Source: Gemmatimonadota bacterium (GTDB taxonomy: Bacteria; Gemmatimonadota; Gemmatimonadetes; Longimicrobiales; Gaopeijiaceae). Taken from it: a DNA stretch of 51,707 nucleotides. The translations under genes were made by a program, and so were the position numbers. Below, piece after piece: positions 8,728 to 15,957 of this stretch. The stretch's first letter is position 1; each line of letters begins with the position of its first letter. The DNA is taken from positions 1-51,707 of the forward strand of contig PWZC01000281.1 in the NCBI GenBank assembly GCA_003567615.1, in the 5' to 3' direction. The notes under the pieces were generated by a model. It had not been told where the DNA came from. It searched no databases and saw nothing but the letters and a program-made list of their open reading frames with translations.

Positions 8728-9756
8728 ATGCCCGAAGTATCAGTAATCGTTCCCGCATACAATGCGAGCGCTTTGGTACCGAACGCCGTCAAAAGTATAC
8801 GGCAGCAGACCCTGCTCGATCTGGAGGTTCTGCTCGTTGATGATGGTTCTACTGATGCCACAGCCTCCGTTATGGACTTGCTCGCCAAGGAGGACCTGAG
8901 GATCCGAACGGTGAAAATGCCGGAAAACTCAGGTGTTTATGAAGCCAGGGCCACGGGCCTCGAGTTGGCGAGAGGAAAATGGGTAGGGTTCGTCGATTCT
9001 GATGACCTGGTAAAACCGGACATGTTTGAAATCATGGCGCGTGAGGGCGCAGATAGTGGCGCCGATATTGTCATTTGCGGCGTGGATATGTGCGACCAGG
9101 ATGGAAAGTTCCTACGTTACAGGGTGGAATTCCCTAGTACTCATACGGTCACTGAAGGGATTCTAGGACGATTTTGTGGATTCGGGTTTCAGACTGGCTC
9201 TCTTTGGAACAAGCTTTATCGGCGAGAGCTGATCACGAAATATCATGGGAAACCCCTCCGATGGCGACAAGATACCAACGAAGATGTCATCGTAAACATT
9301 GGGTGTTTTGCCGACGCTCTCCGGGTAAGAGTGGTAAAAGATAGTCTTTATAACAACCTCATCCGCACCGAGAGCGTGACACGGAGTCTTGATAACTCAC
9401 GTGCTTTCGTATCGCTGATTCGGGCTTACGCATTGGCCGTAGATCTGTACCACCATAGGGGTGAGGACGTGCTGGGGAATATCGATCGATTGTACCTACA
9501 TCAACTAGCATTCTCCTGCTATCGGGTCCGCTCTCTTGCCGAGTTGGAGCCGCACGCTGATCGATTCCGGGAGGCATTGACGATCCTGGCCAGGCTGCGG
9601 CCAGCCACCTTGTCCGCTTTCGCAAATCGAGGTCTATGGGAACCGGTAAGTCGGCAAAATACATTCGAGAGCAAATGGCGGGAGTGGCTATCCGCGTCCA
9701 AGCAACTGATCAAAAGTCTTGTCCCTCGCGTTCCCCGTGATGCAACACGAGAGTAG
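8728..9756 (+). CDS. Family 2 glycosyltransferase
   Basis: 342 aa with an N-terminal GT-A fold: VSVIVPAYNASALV, LEVLLVDDGSTDAT, and a DxD-type VDSDDLVKPDMFE. The C-terminal 150 residues are less conserved and lack membrane helices, so the enzyme is cytoplasmic or peripheral. It is complete, unlike the neighbour upstream. Base composition is lower in GC than the flanking operons, which suggests it arrived with the interrupted gene at 7645. It transfers a sugar to a growing repeat unit; the specific donor cannot be read from the sequence. Confidence 0.88.
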   Translation: MPEVSVIVPAYNASALVPNAVKSIRQQTLLDLEVLLVDDGSTDATASVMDLLAKEDLRIRTVKMPENSGVYEARATGLELARGKWVGFVDSDDLVKPDMFEIMAREGADSGADIVICGVDMCDQDGKFLRYRVEFPSTHTVTEGILGRFCGFGFQTGSLWNKLYRRELITKYHGKPLRWRQDTNEDVIVNIGCFADALRVRVVKDSLYNNLIRTESVTRSLDNSRAFVSLIRAYALAVDLYHHRGEDVLGNIDRLYLHQLAFSCYRVRSLAELEPHADRFREALTILARLRPATLSAFANRGLWEPVSRQNTFESKWREWLSASKQLIKSLVPRVPRDATRE

Positions 9757-9789
9757 GTGGGTTTGGCGCGGGGCCTTGCGCCTGTCCAC
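9757..9789. terminator. Convergent hairpin between GT2 and lasso-unit ABC permease
   Basis: GTGG and GGCGC pair with GCGCC and CCAC across 33 bases (GGCGC 9765-9769, GCGCC 9778-9782). This forms a two-part stem between two convergent stops. There is no long T-run, so termination efficiency is uncertain. Confidence 0.45.
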
Positions 9790-10607
9790 TAATACTGTGC
9801 CAGCGTGCCCGCCCGCTTCGCGTACTTGAGCCCCACGCGAAATGTGGTGACTCCGACGGTGAGGAGGACCACGGTGAAGGTGAGGAGGATCATAAGGTCC
9901 GGGTAGATCGCTTCGATGGGTAGGCCCTGCAGGACACTCCGGCGGAGCCCACGGAGACCGTAGGTGAGGGGGACCACGAGGGCCAGAGGACGCACGATTT
10001 CAGGGATCACCGAAACAGAGTAGTAGACGCCCCCCAATAGCGTCGACACGGTCACTGTCGCGGCGATGAGCGGGCCTGAGGTGCGGAATACCAGGTGGAG
10101 CGCGGCACCCATGAGTCCCACCGCCAGGTAGCACAGAATGATGAGGCCAAGGATCAGAACGCCCAGGGGGAGTCCGGACCAGGCGATGGACTGCCCTGCA
10201 ATGGGGATGGCAGCCAGCATCAGCGCTGATCGGATCGTGTTCTGGACGAATCCGTACCCCACCAGCCCCGCGAGGAGGACTGGCAGGGACGTGGGTGTGG
10301 CAAAAAGGGCCTCCAGCGTTCCGGATGAGATCCCGGAGGCGATACCGTCGGTTACGCTCCGAATGGCAAAACCCACGTAGAGCGTCGCAATGAGGCCGAG
10401 AATGAGAAAACCGAAATACTGCTCTCCCTCGTCCTGAATGCTTGGGGATACGGTGGGCTGCAGCGCCTCGGCCACGAGAAAGAGGGGGACCAGTGAGACC
10501 AGTAGCCCGAAAAACGAGAAGACGATTCGAAGGCGGTAGCTTAGGGCCGTCAGGGCTGATGCCCGGACCAGGGCCAGGATCTTGGTCATCTCCCGGGTGA
10601 GTCTCAT
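9789..10607 (-). CDS. ABC-2 type transporter permease of the lasso locus
   Basis: 272 aa from ATG 10607 (MRLTREMTKILALVRASA). The longer open frame reaching 10799 is rejected because this ATG overlaps the ATPase stop as ATGA. Six hydrophobic segments are visible, e.g. FFGLLVSLVPLFLVA, YFGFLILGLIATLYVGFA and LMILLTFTVVLLTVG, with the ABC-2 hallmark VVPLTYGLRGLRRSVLQG between the last two. It forms a two-component exporter with the ATPase just upstream. As the last gene of the C1-A1-B2 unit, it most likely exports the mature lasso peptide and confers self-protection, as ABC transporters do in other lasso clusters. Confidence 0.87.
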   Translation of the reverse strand: MRLTREMTKILALVRASALTALSYRLRIVFSFFGLLVSLVPLFLVAEALQPTVSPSIQDEGEQYFGFLILGLIATLYVGFAIRSVTDGIASGISSGTLEALFATPTSLPVLLAGLVGYGFVQNTIRSALMLAAIPIAGQSIAWSGLPLGVLILGLIILCYLAVGLMGAALHLVFRTSGPLIAATVTVSTLLGGVYYSVSVIPEIVRPLALVVPLTYGLRGLRRSVLQGLPIEAIYPDLMILLTFTVVLLTVGVTTFRVGLKYAKRAGTLAQY

Positions 10608-11668
10608 GCGCACCCCGCCACCACAGAAGAGGATTGAGCGGCGGGAATCGGATCGGCGGACAGGGTCTCTATGAATTCCGCCAGCGGCACTTCGCGGGGA
10701 CTCAGAAGAGCCACCTCGATCCCAAGCCCGGTGAGTTCCCGCACGAAGCGAGCGGCGGCGGCCCGCCCGCCGGGAATGTGGAGTCGGACGTGTTCCCACC
10801 CCTCACCGTCTCTGGCCTCCGGTAGGCCGTCCACCTCCAGATACGCCACTGAACCCAGTTGGCGGAGCGCCGCCTTCACTCGACCCCGGGCCACCAGTCG
10901 GTAGCGATTGTCCGCGACGGCCTCGAAGAGGTCGTCGGTGCGGCCATTCACCACAAGACGCCCATTCTCGAGAATCCCCACCCGGGGGCAGAGCTCCCGA
11001 ACCTCTTCCGCATCATGGGTGGCCAAGAGGATCGTGCACCCCTGTTCCCGGTTGATCCGGTCCCGAAGGAACACCCGGAGATTCCGGGCCGACACCGGGT
11101 CCAGGCTGCGGGTCGGTTCGTCCAGGAGCAGGACCGCCGGATCCGAAAGGAGCGCTCTGGCGACCAGAAGCCTTTGCTTCATCCCGGACGAAAAGAGACC
11201 CACCTGTTTCGTGCCCGTATCCCCAAGATCCACCACGTCCAGGACGTGGTCCACCCGCTTACGGGCCTCGACTCCGGAGAATCCCTGTAGCGATGCGTAG
11301 AGCTTGAGATTCTCTTCGGCATTCAACCGCCAGTAGAGCGACCGCTCATAGGGAATCACGGGGACGAGACGCCGCCGCACCGCCATGGGATCCTCGGCAA
11401 CGTCGATACCATCGACCCTGGCCGTTCCCGAGTCGGGGAGTACGAGTGTGGCCAGGATCTTGAAGAGCGTCGTCTTTCCGGCGCCGTTCTTCCCCAGAAG
11501 CCCAAAGAACTCCCCCTTACGTACGGAGATGGAGACGTCGTGAAGAGCTTCCTGATAGGAAGTGGATCGCGGGTGGAGGACGGTTTCCTTCCAGGAGCGT
11601 CGCACCGGAAATCGCTTGGAGACCGCCTTCACTTCGACCAGTCCGCCTGCGTCGACGGAGGGCGTCAT
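10604..11668 (-). CDS. ABC transporter ATPase of the lasso locus
   Basis: 354 aa. The nucleotide-binding domain has Walker A GLLGKNGAGKTT, a signature that reads FSSGMKQRL, Walker B AVLLLDEPTRSLD and H-loop ATHD. The layout is that of NodI/CcmA-type ATPases that pair with ABC-2 permeases. After about residue 240 there is an extra domain of about 110 residues (RYRLVARGRVKAALRQLG onward), as seen in DrrA-type ATPases. The start overlaps the B2 stop as ATGA, and the gene ends in a 4-nt overlap with its permease, so the three are translationally coupled. Confidence 0.9.
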   Translation of the reverse strand: MTPSVDAGGLVEVKAVSKRFPVRRSWKETVLHPRSTSYQEALHDVSISVRKGEFFGLLGKNGAGKTTLFKILATLVLPDSGTARVDGIDVAEDPMAVRRRLVPVIPYERSLYWRLNAEENLKLYASLQGFSGVEARKRVDHVLDVVDLGDTGTKQVGLFSSGMKQRLLVARALLSDPAVLLLDEPTRSLDPVSARNLRVFLRDRINREQGCTILLATHDAEEVRELCPRVGILENGRLVVNGRTDDLFEAVADNRYRLVARGRVKAALRQLGSVAYLEVDGLPEARDGEGWEHVRLHIPGGRAAAARFVRELTGLGIEVALLSPREVPLAEFIETLSADPIPAAQSSSVVAGCA

Positions 11669-12168
11669 GCGATGGAGTCCGGGAGGTCTACCGAGAAAAC
11701 CTCGGGCAGCTTGCGAAACGAATGGATGTGGGCGGGATCATCTCCGATCACTACGGCGTCCAGCTCCACCCAGGCGTGGGCCTGGAAGTCACCGTCCAGC
11801 TTTCTGACCCCCACCTCCACCCGGCAGGGGCCGAGACCCTCTCGGCGCAGAAGATCCCGGAGGGCCAGAGATCGCACGAGGCACTGGGGTCGGCCCGGAC
11901 CGAAGCGGGCCGCCTGGTGCACCGCCCAGGCCAGGTCCGACGCCCTGCGCCTCTTCTCCAGGGAAAGGGAGACCAGACCGTCGGCCTTCAGTCCGGCATG
12001 CCCCCCGGTCTCGTCGAGCCTGGCGGCTGTAAGGAAGCGGCCCCTGGGAATCGTGGCCTTCCGAACGCCCCAGCGCATGAGCGCTACCTGCGCGCGGCCC
12101 AGATCAGCCCAGCCGCGTGGGCCGATGGAGGCGAGCGTCTGTAGGCGTCCCAGTGTTCTGGAGAGCAC
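11665..12168 (-). CDS. Lasso peptide biosynthesis B2 protein (transglutaminase-like leader peptidase)
   Basis: 167 aa from a GTG at 12168; the start is uncertain because the Shine-Dalgarno is weak. The B2 fold signature is plain: RPQCLVRSLALRDLLRREGL with Cys96, DGDFQAHAWVELD with His131, and VIGDDP with Asp143/144, giving the Cys-His-Asp triad. It cuts the leader from the precursor after the PqqD-like B1 protein (14615-14923) presents it. It is the only B2 gene in the window, so it probably serves both precursors, A1 just upstream and A2 at 19341-19502. Confidence 0.93.
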   Translation of the reverse strand: MLSRTLGRLQTLASIGPRGWADLGRAQVALMRWGVRKATIPRGRFLTAARLDETGGHAGLKADGLVSLSLEKRRRASDLAWAVHQAARFGPGRPQCLVRSLALRDLLRREGLGPCRVEVGVRKLDGDFQAHAWVELDAVVIGDDPAHIHSFRKLPEVFSVDLPDSIA

Positions 12169-12203
12169 AGTAGGTTCAATTCCTGGGTAGATGACGGATC
12201 AGA

Positions 12204-12225
12204 CCCCGGTTGTGGTCAGCCGGGG
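12204..12225 (-). promoter_or_regulatory. Hairpin between precursor A1 and B2
   Basis: CCCCGG (12204-12209) and CCGGGG (12220-12225) form a 6-bp stem with a 10-nt loop in the 99-nt gap after the precursor stop. No T-run follows. It may stabilise the short precursor message or lower downstream expression; this is inference. Confidence 0.35.
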
Positions 12226-12267
12226 AAGACTGCGACCCCTCGACTCTCCCGTACCCAGACCCCTCGG

Positions 12268-12447
12268 TCAGGAGGGGGTGGGGGTGCAGAACTTGTCGCT
12301 CCGTATGCTCGGAGTGCACCGGCCCCACCCGAAGGCCTCCCAGCCCTCATACGCATCAAAATCGGCGATACCGAGTCCCTCACCACCCCTGGTGAGTTCA
12401 CGGAAGGTACCGAGGCAGGTGAGTCGAGGCGTCTCATACATGGGCAT
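12268..12447 (-). CDS. Lasso peptide precursor A1
   Basis: 59 aa from ATG 12447, with GCGGAG about 8 nt upstream; a second ATG follows two codons later. The leader starts MPMYETPRL, matching the YxxPxL motif bound by PqqD-like RRE proteins. It continues LGTFRELTR, with Thr at position -2 as expected for B2 cleavage. The predicted core is 39 residues, begins GGEGLGIAD, and would close a ring from Gly1 to Asp9. The tail is aromatic (F10, Y13, W16, F19, W21), holds Cys24 and Cys34, and ends in CTPTPS with a C-terminal Ser. The core is long for a lasso peptide. The gene sits between cyclase C1 and B2 in one minus-strand unit. Confidence 0.9.
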   Translation of the reverse strand: MPMYETPRLTCLGTFRELTRGGEGLGIADFDAYEGWEAFGWGRCTPSIRSDKFCTPTPS

Positions 12448-12508
12448 ACGGCTCCGCAGCAGGTGAGTCCGGAACAACGGCCAAATGAACTGTTGAACAT
12501 GGCACAAC

Positions 12509-14440
12509 TCATGCCAACCTAGCCTTCAACCACCTTTCGCTGGAAATTGCCCTGAGCAGGGAGGCCCAACCTCCGGAATCCAGGTCTGCCTTGGACTGAA
12601 GGAGGACTCTGAGCGGGTCGCGGCGAATGAGTCCCATCTCCTCCGTCAACCACTCTTCGGGTCGAGCCAGTTCCACGTCGGCCTGTCTCAACAGTTCGGG
12701 AACGTAGATCTCTCGCATGAGACCTTGGGCCGTTCCGGTCCGAAGGCCACGGTTTCGAATCTCCAGGAACGTGTGCGGAAGGTACGGTCTCATGGCGTCC
12801 CGTAACAGGGCTTTCGGTTCGAGGGGACGGTACATCCAGGACGGCGGAAAGCTGCGGATCAGTCGCGCAAGTCGAAGGTCCAGTAGTGGGGATCGCAGTT
12901 CCACTCCCCTGAAGCGCAGGTCGTCGAAGAGGGCGGCACCAAATCGACTAAATCGATAGTTCAGGAGCGCCCAGGCGCGCCATCCTTCGAAGGGTGAGTC
13001 CGCCGTCTCCATCCGGAGGGAATCGAAGCTCTCCTGGTCAACCAAGAGGATCTCCTGCGCCTCCTCTGTGGAGGTTCGGATCCACTCCGGCAGGGACCGG
13101 CCCGCCGGGCGGGGAATGATGGTCCTTCCCAGGATATGTTCCAGCCTCCGACCGAGATCCGGGTGTAGGTTGATCCGGACAGATGTGTCGATGGCTCGCC
13201 ATATGGGGATGGGGCGATGAGCCCAGAGCAGGCGGGCAGACACGATGGGCCTGAAGCGCCGGAAATGCTCGGCCAAAACCATGCTCGGGGAGGTGGAAAA
13301 CTGATTGTCGCCTCCACGGCCGGTCAAGAGCACCCGATGGCCCTCCTGGATGGCTCGGGTGGCCAGCGCCTGCTGCACACCGTTGAAGGGATACCGGCCG
13401 GGGTGGGAGTGATGGTCCTGAGGCCGATCCAGCCATTGCTCCGTCCGGATCGCATCGTACCCCACCCACTGAACGTCCAGGCTGAAGTGTCGGGCTGCGG
13501 ACTCGATCCACGGTCGCTCGAACCCGGGGTCCCCCTCGGGATAGTCGATGGAGAGGAGGGCGAGATCCCGCTGCCGGGCCGTCGAACCGGCCCCCTTCAA
13601 GCCGGCGAGAACGGCGGACGAATCCTGACCACCACTGAGCGCCAGGGAAGCGCCCACGCTGGGGGACCGTTCCGCCACACTGGCAAGGATCTGCCGGCCG
13701 ACAACCCCTGCCGCTTCTTCCCGCGGCGGCCTGGTGGTCGCCCACAACTCGGGCTGGCCAGCGAACCGGTGCACGCGAAGGTCGCCCCGACCCGCTGTGA
13801 CGAAGTGACCGGCAGGGAGTTCCAGGATCCCCTTCCAGGCGGTCCGGGAGCCATCTCCGGGGATTCCCGAGAGAGCGCTGAAAACCCCGGCTTCGTCGAA
13901 AGCCGGATATGGGGCAGGCGCACCCGCCGGACCCGCGCCCGCCAGGACAGTGGCAGACGAGTGCATGAGGATGGTGGAGCCCAGGGTCCGATAGAATAGC
14001 GACCGGGTGCCAAATACATCCCTGGCCGCAAAGAGCGTGCTGTCCGAGGTGTTCCACGCACAGAAGGCGTAGTCCCCCTCCAGGTGCAGCACACACGCCT
14101 CTCCGTAGGCCAGATAGGCGGCAGCAATGAGGTCGGCCGGACTCAACGACACAGGAGGATGCCCGATCTTCTTCAGCTTTTCCAGCAGATCGCTTCGGAA
14201 GTAGAGGCTCGCATCGCAGCCGACCACAACGGGGCCTGCCCGACCCATGAGGACCGGGCTCGCCACGTCATCCTCCATTTCCCACCGATCCCGGGCCACT
14301 CCGAGGAAGCCCCCCGAGTCGAACCTCTTGACCTCCACCTGCTCGGAGCCACGCCATGCTGCGCCCCGCAGGAGGGCTCGAACCCGTTCTTCGGGCCATG
14401 CATCCGGATGCGGGTCGACCCCGGCTGAGAGACATGTCAC
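12509..14440 (-). CDS. Lasso cyclase C1 (asparagine-synthase-like)
   Basis: 643 aa from a GTG at 14440 (start uncertain). Residues 1-230 resemble the class II glutamine amidotransferase domain, but the protein starts MTCL rather than MCGI, so the nucleophilic Cys2 is absent, as in lasso cyclases. The synthetase domain has the PP-loop SLALSGGQDSSAVL (SGGxDS at 269-274), then TGRGGDNQF and RSPLLDLRLARLI. Lasso cyclases adenylate the ring Asp or Glu side chain and form the isopeptide bond to residue 1. Precursor A1 starts 61 nt downstream. It is clearly related to C2 (17277-19214) but diverged. Confidence 0.92.
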   Translation of the reverse strand: MTCLSAGVDPHPDAWPEERVRALLRGAAWRGSEQVEVKRFDSGGFLGVARDRWEMEDDVASPVLMGRAGPVVVGCDASLYFRSDLLEKLKKIGHPPVSLSPADLIAAAYLAYGEACVLHLEGDYAFCAWNTSDSTLFAARDVFGTRSLFYRTLGSTILMHSSATVLAGAGPAGAPAPYPAFDEAGVFSALSGIPGDGSRTAWKGILELPAGHFVTAGRGDLRVHRFAGQPELWATTRPPREEAAGVVGRQILASVAERSPSVGASLALSGGQDSSAVLAGLKGAGSTARQRDLALLSIDYPEGDPGFERPWIESAARHFSLDVQWVGYDAIRTEQWLDRPQDHHSHPGRYPFNGVQQALATRAIQEGHRVLLTGRGGDNQFSTSPSMVLAEHFRRFRPIVSARLLWAHRPIPIWRAIDTSVRINLHPDLGRRLEHILGRTIIPRPAGRSLPEWIRTSTEEAQEILLVDQESFDSLRMETADSPFEGWRAWALLNYRFSRFGAALFDDLRFRGVELRSPLLDLRLARLIRSFPPSWMYRPLEPKALLRDAMRPYLPHTFLEIRNRGLRTGTAQGLMREIYVPELLRQADVELARPEEWLTEEMGLIRRDPLRVLLQSKADLDSGGWASLLRAISSERWLKARLA

Positions 14441-14497
14441 GGTCCGATTCCGTCCCCGTTCTTCATCCCGTGATCCTCTCAGGTTTCTTCATGGGCA

Positions 14498-14513
14498 TGG
14501 CACGCAACGTGCA
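14498..14513 (+). promoter_or_regulatory. Candidate sigma-54-type promoter for the PqqD/HPrK-like unit
   Basis: TGGCACGCAACGTGCA has a perfect TGGCAC at -24, GG-N10-GC spacing and GTGCA in place of TTGCA at -12. It matches the element upstream of precursor A2 (TGGCACTAAACATGCA) at 13 of 16 positions. The predicted transcript start, near 14524, falls after the candidate ATG at 14519 and favours the start at 14615. The element contains the palindrome GCACG-CAA-CGTGC. Confidence 0.55.
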
Positions 14514-14518
14514 CCCCC
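14503..14518 (-). promoter_or_regulatory. Overlapping reverse GG-N10-GC element toward cyclase C1
   Basis: Reading the minus strand gives GGGGGTGCACGTTGCG, with GG-N10-GC spacing and an exact TTGC but a poor -24 box. It overlaps the plus-strand element through the shared palindrome. It points to cyclase C1, about 60 nt away. Confidence 0.3.
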
Positions 14519-14614
14519 ATGGCTTCGCTCAGCCGACCCTCCTGCCTGGAATGCGATGGACCCTTCCAGGCTTCATCACCGCTCTTTCGTCCGGTTTCCG
14601 GTCTGGATCATCTC

Positions 14615-14923
14615 ATGATCAAGCTTCCGAATCGAGGTCCCAACGTCATCTTCCAGGAGATGGACGACGAGGCTGTTCTGTTCTGTACCCAGTCCGAAGT
14701 CTACTTCGGGCTGAATTCAGTCGGCAAGACGATCTGGGAATTGTTGGGGGATGGAGTTACCCGCTTCGACAAATTGATTGCGCTCCTGTCACAGCGATAT
14801 CCAGAGGTCGAGGAACGTGTTCTGCAAGAGGATGCCGCAGAATTCCTCGAGCAACTTCACGAGAACGGCTTGGTCACAGCCCCGGCGGCCGACCCTCAGC
14901 AGGACGATGCCGGGCATGGATGA
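14615..14923 (+). CDS. PqqD-like RiPP recognition element (lasso B1)
   Basis: 102 aa from ATG 14615, chosen because the PqqD fold begins immediately after it (PNVIFQEMDDEAVLF, YFGLNSVGKTIWELL, QRYPEVEERVLQEDAAEFLEQLHENGLV). An ATG at 14519 would add 32 residues without homology. PqqD-like B1 proteins bind the YxxPxL leader motif and deliver the precursor to B2 and the cyclase. It is the only RRE protein in the window, and both precursor leaders carry the motif, so it probably serves both. It overlaps the next gene. Confidence 0.92.
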   Translation: MIKLPNRGPNVIFQEMDDEAVLFCTQSEVYFGLNSVGKTIWELLGDGVTRFDKLIALLSQRYPEVEERVLQEDAAEFLEQLHENGLVTAPAADPQQDDAGHG

Positions 14924-15947
14924 CCTCGGCCATGCCACCGCAACCGGAGAGCATCCCGGATCCACGAAGACTCGGGAGCTCGGGTTCACCTATGCCCTGT
15001 TCGGTGGAGTGATTCACTCGTCGATACCGCTCCCGGAGTTACGTCCCGTCGATTCGGACGTCTGGGATTGGCACTTCGAGGTGGTGGATGAGCTGGAGCC
15101 GGCTCGAGAGGTGAGGACCATGGGATCGATGCAAATGTATGCGGAGATCTACAGTCGGACGTACGCTCACGCCGCTGGGTACCGCGTAGAGGTCGACGAT
15201 ACAGGGGTCTTCGATGTTTCTGCCGATGGGACGTTCATCCGACACCGGCCCCGTGCGGACCCATGGTGGGACTTCGGACGAGCTCATCTGCTCGGTCAGG
15301 TCATGGCCATCTCCCTTCAGATCCGCAGCGTCATCACACTGCACGCCAGCGCCGTGGAAACCCGTGATGGGGTCATCGGATTCCTGGCACCCAAGCACTT
15401 CGGGAAGACCACCCTGTCCCTGATCTTGACCCGGGAGGGAGCTCGGTTCGTGACGGACGACACGCTTCCCGTGCAACTCGGCGACCCACCTCTGGCTCTC
15501 CCCGGCGTCCAGAGTCTTCGAGTCCTTGCGGACAACGAGGAGGCGAAGGAGTTGATTCGAGGCGCCTTCGGTGCCCCGGTCCGACTCGAATCAGCGAATC
15601 GGGATGGAAAGATCCGGACCCCCCCACTGCCATTGCCCAGGATTCTCTCTCGCGCCCGGAAGCTGGAGGCGCTCTATCTCCTCCAGCCGGTTCGAGCCGG
15701 GGATGGTGGAGAGTCGGTGGAAAGGCTTCCCACCCACGGACCGGAGGCAGTTGCCAATGTTCTCGGTCAAACCAAGATCGGTGGGGTCCTTGGACCTGGT
15801 TTCGTGCCGGACCTCCTTCGCCAGGTATCCGGCATCGCCCGCCAGGTGCCCGTCTACCGACTTCGGATCGTCCGGGACCTGGAGCGGCTCCCCGAAGTGG
15901 CTGAACGGCTGCTCTCCTGGCATGGGACACCCGGAGAGGTGACCTGA
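14907..15947 (+). CDS. HPr-kinase-like lasso tailoring kinase
   Basis: 346 aa from ATG 14907, with AGGA six nt upstream; ATG 14916 is an alternative. Both overlap the PqqD stop. The HPr kinase/phosphorylase C-terminal pattern is visible: TLHASAV (about 144-150), P-loop APKHFGKTTLS (Lys167) and FVTDDTLPV (DD 184-185). Related kinases in paeninodin-type clusters phosphorylate the C-terminal Ser of the precursor. Precursor A1 ends in Ser, whereas A2 ends in Cys. That this enzyme modifies A1 is inference. The gene is convergent with the nucleotidyltransferase, 10 nt away. Confidence 0.85.
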   Translation: MPGMDDLGHATATGEHPGSTKTRELGFTYALFGGVIHSSIPLPELRPVDSDVWDWHFEVVDELEPAREVRTMGSMQMYAEIYSRTYAHAAGYRVEVDDTGVFDVSADGTFIRHRPRADPWWDFGRAHLLGQVMAISLQIRSVITLHASAVETRDGVIGFLAPKHFGKTTLSLILTREGARFVTDDTLPVQLGDPPLALPGVQSLRVLADNEEAKELIRGAFGAPVRLESANRDGKIRTPPLPLPRILSRARKLEALYLLQPVRAGDGGESVERLPTHGPEAVANVLGQTKIGGVLGPGFVPDLLRQVSGIARQVPVYRLRIVRDLERLPEVAERLLSWHGTPGEVT

Positions 15948-15957
15948 GCTCGAAATC

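Noticed and set aside
12216..12512. 98-codon Cys-rich minus-strand frame overlapping precursor A1
   Set aside because: Different frame from A1, no leader motif or ribosome-binding site; the A1 frame explains the region.
14519..14614. Upstream start for the PqqD-like gene
   Set aside because: No homology or ribosome-binding site, and it lies ahead of the predicted transcript start.
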